From Rhodoferax sp. UBA6134 (GTDB taxonomy: Bacteria > Pseudomonadota > Gammaproteobacteria > Burkholderiales > Burkholderiaceae_C), in NCBI GenBank assembly GCA_002422455.1, contig DIVK01000071.1:1-5241 (forward strand): a stretch of 5,241 nucleotides of DNA. Reading direction: 5' to 3'. Made by a program: the position numbers and the translations under genes. This document shows positions 1 to 4,555 of this stretch, in pieces (the first letter of the stretch is position 1; each line of letters starts with the position of its first letter). Under the pieces are notes generated by a model. It saw only the letters and a list, made by a program, of their open reading frames with translations. It was not told where the DNA came from and ran no database searches.

Positions 1-209
1 GCATCGCCGGCTGGGCACTCACCCAAAGCGTGTGCGGCGGCAACCCGGCTGCGGTGCAGTCGATCGACGTGCGATTTTCCTCACCGGTTTATCCCGGCGA
101 GACGATACGCACCGAACTTTGGGTGGACGGCAAGGTCGTGTCGTTCCGCTCCCGTGTCGTCGAGCGCGATGTCGTGGTGCTGAACAACGGCCGCGCCGAA
201 CTGCGCTGA
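1..209 (+). CDS. MaoC-type enoyl-CoA hydratase, C-terminal fragment (5' end outside window)
   Basis: The frame is open from the window edge (first full codon at 3) to a TGA at 207-209, giving the last 68 residues of a protein. The fragment begins IAGWALTQSVCGG, continues with a RFSSPVYPGETIRTELW segment and ends VVLNNGRAELR. The arginine-phenylalanine, P-V-x-P-G-E-T and V-V-L-N-N-G pattern is that of the C-terminal half of the MaoC/(R)-specific 2-enoyl-CoA hydratase hot-dog domain, as found in the hydratase part of peroxisomal multifunctional enzyme type 2 and in bacterial proteins of about 280 residues. Such enzymes add water to trans-2-enoyl-CoA, usually giving the (R)-3-hydroxyacyl-CoA. 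The catalytic Asp/His motif would lie upstream and is not visible, so activity cannot be judged. The next gene starts 51 bases on, in the same direction, so co-transcription is likely. Family assignment is fairly secure; the substrate is unknown. Confidence 0.82.
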   Translation, partial: IAGWALTQSVCGGNPAAVQSIDVRFSSPVYPGETIRTELWVDGKVVSFRSRVVERDVVVLNNGRAELR

Positions 210-247
210 TCGTCCATTGCCTTTCATTTCCATTTTCCGTTTTATTC

Positions 248-253
248 AAGGAG
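248..253 (+). promoter_or_regulatory. Ribosome binding site (AAGGAG) for the first crotonase
   Basis: AAGGAG lies seven bases before the ATG at 261 and fixes that start. It follows a pyrimidine-rich, low-GC stretch (about 214-247). No convincing promoter is seen in the 51-base gap, so read-through from the MaoC gene is the simpler view. Confidence 0.8.
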
Positions 254-260
254 CCTCAAG

Positions 261-1064
261 ATGAACTACGCTGATTTCCAATTTCTCAAGTTCGACCACA
301 AACCCAACGGCGTGCTGGTCATCACCATCAACCGCCCCGAAGTGATGAACGCCACCAACGGCCGCCTGCACTGGGAACTGACCAAGATCTGGGGCGTCGT
401 CAACGACGATGCCAAAACCAAGGTGGCGGTCATCACCGGCGCCGGCGACCAGGCCTTCTCGGCCGGCGGCGACCTGGAATGGGTAGGCAACATGGTCGGC
501 AACTCGAAGGAAATCGCCAACACCATGGTTGAAGCCTCGGACGTCGTCTACAACCTCTTGGCCTGCGAAAAACCAGTGATCTCCGCGATCAACGGCGTGG
601 CCGTCGGTGCCGGCCTGGCCGTGGCGATGATGGCAGACATCAGCATCATTGCCGAGGAAGCCAAGATCACCGACGGCCACGTCAAGATCGGCGTCGCCGC
701 CGGCGACCACGCCGCGATCTGCTGGCCGCTGTTGTGCGGCATGGCCAAGGCCAAGTACTACCTGATGACGGCCGAGTTCGTGGGCGGCAAGGAAGCCGAG
801 CGCATCGGTCTGGTGAGCCTGTGCGTGCCGCGCGCCGAACTGATGGACAAGGCGATGGCTGTGGCCAACAAGCTGGCCAATGGCAGCCAGCAGGCGATCC
901 GCTTCACCAAGCGTTCCCTGAACGGCTGGATGAACGTCGCGCGCCCGATCTTCGAGAGTTCGCTGGCGATGGAGATGCTGTGCTTCCTGGGTGAAGATGC
1001 CAAGGAAGGCGTGGCCTCGGTGCGCGAGAAGCGCGCGCCCAAGTTCCCTTCCGCCCAACTGTAA
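261..1064 (+). CDS. Crotonase-fold enoyl-CoA hydratase/isomerase family protein with atypical active site
   Basis: This 267-residue protein has the length and landmarks of the crotonase superfamily. The N-terminal strand reads VLVITINRPEVMNA (18-31). The first oxyanion-hole loop is AFSAGGDL (65-72), with S67 at the usual backbone-amide position. The second is NGVAVGAG (111-118). The C-terminal EGVASVREKRAPKF (249-262) is typical. The family binds acyl-CoA thioesters in the cytoplasm and hydrates, isomerises or hydrolyses them. By hand alignment to rat mitochondrial enoyl-CoA hydratase, the two catalytic glutamates (E144, E164) correspond to A120 and H140. The second site lies in a TDGHVKIGVAAGDH segment (137-150) instead of the usual PEI-x-x-G motif. 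A plain hydratase mechanism is therefore doubtful. An isomerase, hydrolase or other crotonase chemistry, possibly using H140, D138 or D149, is inference. A strong ribosome binding site supports the start. The dehydrogenase gene follows after 14 bases, so the two are probably co-translated from one message. Confidence 0.88.
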   Translation: MNYADFQFLKFDHKPNGVLVITINRPEVMNATNGRLHWELTKIWGVVNDDAKTKVAVITGAGDQAFSAGGDLEWVGNMVGNSKEIANTMVEASDVVYNLLACEKPVISAINGVAVGAGLAVAMMADISIIAEEAKITDGHVKIGVAAGDHAAICWPLLCGMAKAKYYLMTAEFVGGKEAERIGLVSLCVPRAELMDKAMAVANKLANGSQQAIRFTKRSLNGWMNVARPIFESSLAMEMLCFLGEDAKEGVASVREKRAPKFPSAQL

Positions 1065-1066
1065 AG

Positions 1067-1072
1067 AAGGAG
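1067..1072 (+). promoter_or_regulatory. Ribosome binding site (AAGGAG) for the acyl-CoA dehydrogenase
   Basis: AAGGAG starts three bases after the stop codon of the preceding gene and lies six bases before the ATG at 1079. The short 14-base gap holds little else, which supports an operon. Confidence 0.8.
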
Positions 1073-1078
1073 TTCCCC

Positions 1079-2245
1079 ATGGATTTCAACCTGACCCAGG
1101 AACAGCGGATGATCTACGAGTACGGCGACCGTATCTCGAAGCAGTTCGACCACACCTACTGGCGCGGCTACGCCGAGAAGAACGAGCGGCCAACCGAGCT
1201 GTACAAACAGATCACCGACGACGGCTTTCTCGGCATCATGGTTCCGGAAGCCTACGGCGGCGCCGGCCAGGGCATGACCGAAATGCTGCTGTTCATGGAG
1301 GGCCTGGCCAACAACGGCATTCCGCTGCTGAATCTGGTGGTCGGCCCGACCATGACCATGGGCCTGCTGGCCAAACACGCCAGCGAGGACATGAAGCGCC
1401 GCTTTCTGCCGGGCGGCTGCACCGGCGAGATCAAGTTCTGCTTCGCCATCACCGAGCCCAACGCCGGCTCCAACTCGATCGAGATCACCAGCATCGCCAA
1501 GTCCGACGGCAAGGGCGGCTTCAAGCTCAACGGCCAGAAGGTCTTCATCACCGATGCCAACTGCGCCGACTACGCCATGGTCGTGACGCGCACCACGGCG
1601 CGCGCCGACGTGACGAAGAAGACCGACGGCTTCACCATCTTCATGGTCGACATGAAGAAAAAAGGCATCAGCAAGACGCTGATTCCGGTCGCCTTCCCGG
1701 TGCCCGAGACGCAGTGGCAGCTGTTCTTCGACAACGTGGAGCTCACCGAAGCCGACGTGCTGGGCGAAGTCGGCAAGGGCTTCAACATCCTGTTCGACAC
1801 GCTGAACCCCGAGCGCATCATCCTGTCGGGCCTGTGCACTGGCGTCGGCCGCTTCGCGCTGAAAAAAGCCGTGGCCTACGCCAACGACCGCAAGGTGTTC
1901 AACAACACGCCGATTGGCGCCTACCAGGGCGTACAGCACCCGCTGGCCATGGCCCGCAGCGAGATCGAGATGGCCTCGCTGATGGCGCTCAAGGCCGCCT
2001 GGGCTTTCGACCAGGGCCTGCCCGCCGGTGAATTTGCCAACATCGCCAAGTACGCCGGTGCCGAAGCGGGCATCCATGCCGTTGACGCGGCCATCCAGAC
2101 CCATGGCGGCAACGGTTTCACCAAGGAATACGGCATCTACGACCTGTATGGTCTGGTGCGGCTGCTGCGCACCGCGCCGTTGAACCGCGAACTGGTGTTG
2201 AACTACATCGCCGAGCACGTGATGGGCCTGCCGCGCTCGTACTGA
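1079..2245 (+). CDS. Acyl-CoA dehydrogenase (FAD-dependent), NPERI / LPRSY subgroup
   Basis: The 388-residue length is standard for a soluble acyl-CoA dehydrogenase, which makes the alpha,beta-double bond of an acyl-CoA and passes electrons to electron-transfer flavoprotein. Visible parts are the N-terminal helical domain (about 1-115, with GIMVPEAYGGAG at 52-63), the FAD/substrate loop CFAITEPNAGSN (121-132), the beta domain (to about 230), and the C-terminal helical domain with R271, QGVQHPLA (283-290) and the FAD-contacting THGGNGF (341-347). In most family members the catalytic glutamate sits in a C-terminal YEG motif (MCAD E376). Here that place reads R-T-A-P-L-N (364-369), with no glutamate. 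E245 in NPERI (243-247) aligns instead with the helix-G base of isovaleryl-CoA dehydrogenase (E254) and is the likely base. The C terminus LPRSY matches a known bacterial subgroup, recalled from memory. Substrate unknown; a branched or cyclic acyl-CoA is possible. The CoA transferase start lies 10 bases beyond the stop. Confidence 0.93.
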   Translation: MDFNLTQEQRMIYEYGDRISKQFDHTYWRGYAEKNERPTELYKQITDDGFLGIMVPEAYGGAGQGMTEMLLFMEGLANNGIPLLNLVVGPTMTMGLLAKHASEDMKRRFLPGGCTGEIKFCFAITEPNAGSNSIEITSIAKSDGKGGFKLNGQKVFITDANCADYAMVVTRTTARADVTKKTDGFTIFMVDMKKKGISKTLIPVAFPVPETQWQLFFDNVELTEADVLGEVGKGFNILFDTLNPERIILSGLCTGVGRFALKKAVAYANDRKVFNNTPIGAYQGVQHPLAMARSEIEMASLMALKAAWAFDQGLPAGEFANIAKYAGAEAGIHAVDAAIQTHGGNGFTKEYGIYDLYGLVRLLRTAPLNRELVLNYIAEHVMGLPRSY

Positions 2246-2255
2246 CAGGTCACGC

Positions 2256-3473
2256 ATGAGTCACAACGCTCCCCTGCCCGCCTTCGGCGCCCTGGCCGGC
2301 CTGAAGGTGGTCGACTTGTCGCGCGTGCTTGGCGGGCCCTACGGCGGCCAGATCCTGGCCGACCACGGCGCGCAAGTCATCAAGGTCGAGCCGCCTGCCG
2401 GCGACGAAACCCGCGCCTGGGGCCCGCCCTTTGCCGATGACGGCACGGCGGCCTACTACAACGGACTGAACCGCAACAAGCGCGACATCGCCATCGACCT
2501 CTCCAAGCCCGAAGGGCGCGAGATCGTGCTCAAGCTGCTGGAAGACGCCGACGTGCTGATCGAGAACTTCAAGATTGGCACGCTGGAGCGCTGGGGCATT
2601 GGTTATGAGCAGAGCTTACGCGAGCGCTTCCCGCGCCTGATCCACTGCCGGGTGAGCGGCTTCGGCGCCGACGGGCCGCTGGGCGGCGCACCGGGCTACG
2701 ACGCCGTGGCGCAGGCGCTGGGCGGCCTGATGAGCCTCAACGGCACGCCCGGCACCGGAGCGCTGCGGGTCGGCGTGCCCGTGGTGGACATCACCACCGG
2801 CCTGTCGGCCGCCATCGGCGTGCTGCTGGCGCTGGTCGAGCGCCAGCGCTCCGGACGCGGGCAGTTCGTCGAAGCCACGCTGTACGACACGGCGGTGTCG
2901 CTGCTGCACCCGCAAAGCGCCAACTGGCTGCAGTCGGGCCAGACGCCGCAGCTCAGCGGCAATGCGCATTCCAACATCGTGCCCTACGACAAGTTCGCGA
3001 CCCGGACTTGCGAGGTGTTTCTGGGCATTGGCAATAACAGGCAATGGAAGAAACTGTGCGAGTTTCTCGGGCAGCCGGCCCTGGCCGACGAACCGCGCTT
3101 CGCCAGCAACGCCGAGCGTTTTCGCCACCGCGACGAACTGCGCGCCTTGCTGGAAACGCAATTGCAGCAGGTGGATGGTGAGCAGTTGTGCCGTGACCTG
3201 CTCGCCACCGGCATTCCAGCGGGCGCCGTCCGCTCTGTTCCGCAGGTCTTGACCGACCCCCACACCCTGCACCGGAACATGGTGGTGGACGTGGAGGGGT
3301 CACGGGCCATCGGCATTCCGGTCAAGCTCTCGCGCACACCCGGCCAGGCCCGCACGAAGGCACCGCGCTTTGGCCAGCACACGCGCGAGCTGCTCATTGA
3401 ACAGGGCTACGACGCTGCCACCATCGACGCCCTGATCGCCCGGGGCATCATCATGGAGCACCCTGCAAAGTGA
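2256..3473 (+). CDS. Family III CoA transferase (CaiB/BaiF/Frc type)
   Basis: This 405-residue protein has the usual length and the full set of family III CoA-transferase features. The N-terminal CoA-binding region reads GLKVVDLSRVLGGPYGGQ (15-32), followed by LADHGAQVIKVEPPAGDETR (34-53). Further on come NRNKRDIAIDL (72-82), a GFGADGPLGGAPGYD segment (135-149) and GRGQFVEATLYD (200-211). D178 in VPVVDITTG (174-182) aligns with the catalytic aspartate (D169) of formyl-CoA transferase, which forms the acyl-enzyme anhydride. The C-terminal half (IPVKLSRTPG at 354-363, FGQHTREL at 372-379) is also typical. Such cytoplasmic dimers move CoA from a donor such as succinyl-CoA to a carboxylic acid. 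Here the enzyme would activate the acid that the neighbouring dehydrogenase and hydratases then process. Donor and acceptor are not predictable. Only a weak AGG (2247-2249) precedes the ATG, and the gap to the dehydrogenase is 10 bases, so translational coupling is likely. Confidence 0.93.
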   Translation: MSHNAPLPAFGALAGLKVVDLSRVLGGPYGGQILADHGAQVIKVEPPAGDETRAWGPPFADDGTAAYYNGLNRNKRDIAIDLSKPEGREIVLKLLEDADVLIENFKIGTLERWGIGYEQSLRERFPRLIHCRVSGFGADGPLGGAPGYDAVAQALGGLMSLNGTPGTGALRVGVPVVDITTGLSAAIGVLLALVERQRSGRGQFVEATLYDTAVSLLHPQSANWLQSGQTPQLSGNAHSNIVPYDKFATRTCEVFLGIGNNRQWKKLCEFLGQPALADEPRFASNAERFRHRDELRALLETQLQQVDGEQLCRDLLATGIPAGAVRSVPQVLTDPHTLHRNMVVDVEGSRAIGIPVKLSRTPGQARTKAPRFGQHTRELLIEQGYDAATIDALIARGIIMEHPAK

Positions 3474-3474
3474 A

Positions 3475-3516
3475 CCGCGCCAGCCTGGGCCATCGCCGTC
3501 GGCGCGGAGATTTTTT
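3475..3516 (+). terminator. Probable Rho-independent terminator after the CoA transferase gene
   Basis: CCGCGCC (3475-3481) pairs fully with GGCGCGG (3501-3507). The 19-base loop can form a small inner GGC/GCC stem. After AGA comes a run of six T (3511-3516). The hairpin begins two bases after the stop codon. The large loop and the three-base gap before the T run make it less than ideal, but a new promoter follows directly, which fits an operon end here. Confidence 0.55.
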
Positions 3517-3541
3517 GAAGTTGAACAAGCAACTCGAAACG

Positions 3542-3570
3542 TTGACAGACTAACGAACGTTTGTTATAAA
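3542..3570 (+). promoter_or_regulatory. Sigma-70-type promoter for the second crotonase gene
   Basis: TTGACA (3542-3547) is a perfect -35 box. Seventeen bases later TATAAA (3565-3570) matches the -10 consensus at five of six positions. Transcription would start near 3577-3578, leaving a leader of about 20 bases that contains an AGGAG ribosome binding site. The surrounding AT-rich patch stands out against the GC-rich genes. A palindrome fills the spacer, so the promoter is probably strong but repressible. Confidence 0.8.
3551..3566 (+). promoter_or_regulatory. Palindromic operator inside the promoter spacer
   Basis: TAACGAACGTTTGTTA reads the same on both strands except for one pair (G3555 against T3562), so seven of eight pairs match around the centre at 3558/3559. 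It lies between the -35 and -10 boxes and touches the -10, the classic place for a repressor that blocks RNA polymerase. The size and AACGTT core resemble operators of TetR-family regulators that sense acyl-CoAs or similar ligands. The regulator is not in this window, so its family is inference. Confidence 0.65.
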
Positions 3571-3584
3571 AACCACCATTTAAC

Positions 3585-3589
3585 AGGAG
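3585..3589 (+). promoter_or_regulatory. Ribosome binding site (AGGAG) that decides the start at 3599
   Basis: AGGAG lies nine bases before the ATG at 3599 but only four before another ATG at 3594, which is in a different frame and opens just 43 codons. The spacing and the conserved protein both favour 3599. Confidence 0.75.
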
Positions 3590-3598
3590 AAACATGCC

Positions 3599-4360
3599 AT
3601 GCGCATCGGAAGTGTCGAATTTGAGAAGAAGGGGCGCATCGCCTACATCACGCTGGACGAACCGTCCAAACTCAACGCCCTGTCGGCCGACATTCGGCAC
3701 GGCGTGCGCGAGAGTCTGGCGATGATCGAAGCCGATGACGACATCCGTGTCGGCGTGATCACCGGCCGCGGCGACAAGGCCTTCTGCGCCGGTGCCGACA
3801 TCAGCGGCTTTCCGGTCACGCCCGACGAGGTGCGCGCGTTCATCGGCACCATCCTGCCGTTCCTGGAGTCACCCGAGCGCTGCCGCAAGCCGCTGGTGGC
3901 GGCCGTCAACGGCATGGCGTTCGGCGGCGGCTTCGAGCTGGCGATTGCCTGCGACTTCATCATCGCCTCGGATCGCGCCAAGTTCGGCGTCCCCGAGATT
4001 CACCTCGGCCTGCTGCCCGGATTCGCCGTGGTACGGCTGCACGACATCGTCGGCCGCGCCAAGGCCAAGGAAATGAGCATGCTCGGCGAGCCGATCGACG
4101 CCGCTGAGGCCTGCCGTCTGGGCATTGCGCTGCGCACCGTGCCGCACGACAAGCTGCTCGAAGAAGCGAGTGCCTTCGCCGAAAAGCTGGCCTCCAAGCC
4201 GCACCTGGCCGTCGAGATGGCCAAGTCGTTCTACAACCGCGGCCTGGGCGGCGACGAAATGCGCTACGCGGTCGACGCCTTCCCTTTCCTGTTCCTCACC
4301 GAAGACGTGAAAGAGGGCGTCGAGGCGTTTCGGGCCAAACGCAAGCCGCAGTTCAAATAA
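3599..4360 (+). CDS. Enoyl-CoA hydratase (crotonase family) with both catalytic glutamates
   Basis: This 253-residue crotonase hydrates trans-2-enoyl-CoA to 3-hydroxyacyl-CoA, by family. Landmarks are IAYITLDEPSKLNAL (14-28), the first oxyanion loop KAFCAGADI (60-68), the second loop NGMAFGGGFELA (104-115) and FGVPEIHLGLLPG (129-141). E113 and E133 align with the two catalytic glutamates of rat mitochondrial enoyl-CoA hydratase (E144, E164), so unlike the crotonase at 261-1064 this one should be a competent hydratase. The usual GAGGTQRL after the second glutamate is GFAVVRL here, a modest departure in the substrate-pocket region. The C terminus EGVEAFRAKRKPQFK is typical. The gene has its own promoter and operator and is followed by a terminator-like hairpin, so it appears to be a single-gene transcription unit, though it likely serves the same pathway as its neighbours. 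The exact substrate is unknown. Confidence 0.93.
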   Translation: MRIGSVEFEKKGRIAYITLDEPSKLNALSADIRHGVRESLAMIEADDDIRVGVITGRGDKAFCAGADISGFPVTPDEVRAFIGTILPFLESPERCRKPLVAAVNGMAFGGGFELAIACDFIIASDRAKFGVPEIHLGLLPGFAVVRLHDIVGRAKAKEMSMLGEPIDAAEACRLGIALRTVPHDKLLEEASAFAEKLASKPHLAVEMAKSFYNRGLGGDEMRYAVDAFPFLFLTEDVKEGVEAFRAKRKPQFK

Positions 4361-4370
4361 TCAAAAAGCA

Positions 4371-4415
4371 CGGGGGGTGGCCCGGGCGCCCCTCCCCGCA
4401 ACCGCAAGTTTTTTT
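4371..4415 (+). terminator. Probable Rho-independent terminator after the second crotonase gene
   Basis: Bases 4371-4381 (CGGGGGGTGGC) pair with 4388-4398 (GCCCCTCCCCG), with one mismatch and one G-T pair around a six-base loop, a very GC-rich stem. Seven T follow at 4409-4415, about ten bases after the stem, further than is ideal. A run of five A (4363-4367) ahead of the stem could pair with the T run and would give a weaker signal on the opposite strand. The hairpin starts ten bases after the stop codon. Confidence 0.58.
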
Positions 4416-4485
4416 GGCGACCCCGCGTCGGAGTCTTGTGTACCCTCCGCATGCCCGCCGGGCCGTGCAGAGGCGACCCCAGGTG

Positions 4486-4514
4486 TTGTCTAACTACCGT
4501 TCGGCAGATAGAAT
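4486..4514 (+). promoter_or_regulatory. Sigma-70-type promoter for the SDR gene
   Basis: TTGTCT (4486-4491) matches the -35 consensus at four of six positions. After a 17-base spacer, TAGAAT (4509-4514) matches the -10 at five of six. Transcription would begin near 4521, giving a leader of about 35 bases. The terminator-like hairpin upstream supports an independent promoter here. Confidence 0.65.
4489..4512 (+). promoter_or_regulatory. Imperfect 24-base palindrome overlapping the SDR promoter
   Basis: The left arm TCTAACTACCGT (4489-4500) and right arm TCGGCAGATAGA (4501-4512) are complementary at nine of twelve pairs (TCTA/TAGA, CT/AG and CCG/CGG match). It covers the end of the -35, the whole spacer and the start of the -10, so a bound protein would block transcription. 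A regulator of TetR type is a reasonable guess, not shown by the sequence. Confidence 0.55.
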
Positions 4515-4544
4515 CGGGGCCAGCAAGTACTGTAACCCAATCTC

Positions 4545-4550
4545 AAGGAG
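4545..4550 (+). promoter_or_regulatory. Ribosome binding site (AAGGAG) for the SDR gene
   Basis: AAGGAG lies five bases before the ATG at 4556, in an A/T-rich context favourable to initiation. It supports this start, which also places the Rossmann glycine motif at the usual distance from the N terminus. Confidence 0.8.
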
Positions 4551-4555
4551 TAAAT

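Noticed and set aside
246..1058. A 270-codon minus-strand frame opposite the first crotonase.
   Set aside because: It mirrors the crotonase coding region and has no recognisable motif.
991..2031. A 346-codon plus-strand frame overlapping the dehydrogenase gene.
   Set aside because: It is arginine-rich, low-complexity shadow translation of the dehydrogenase in another frame, with no domain.
758..2257. A 499-codon open frame on the minus strand opposite the crotonase and dehydrogenase genes.
   Set aside because: Its sequence is rich in Ala, Gly, His, Val, Asp and Arg without any recognisable domain, as expected when a GC-rich gene is read backwards. The plus-strand genes have clear family motifs and ribosome binding sites.
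2616..3272. A 218-codon minus-strand frame inside the CoA transferase gene.
   Set aside because: It is a GC-driven shadow of a gene with an intact catalytic aspartate and complete family motifs.
3594..3725. A small 43-codon frame starting at the ATG five bases before the second crotonase start.
   Set aside because: It lies only four bases after the ribosome binding site, is arginine/serine-rich, and overlaps the real gene out of frame. It is most likely chance, although a minor decoy-start effect cannot be excluded.
261..4360. The two crotonase genes considered as a recent tandem duplication.
   Set aside because: They differ in length, in both catalytic positions and across most of the protein, so they are distant members of one superfamily, not a recent copy.
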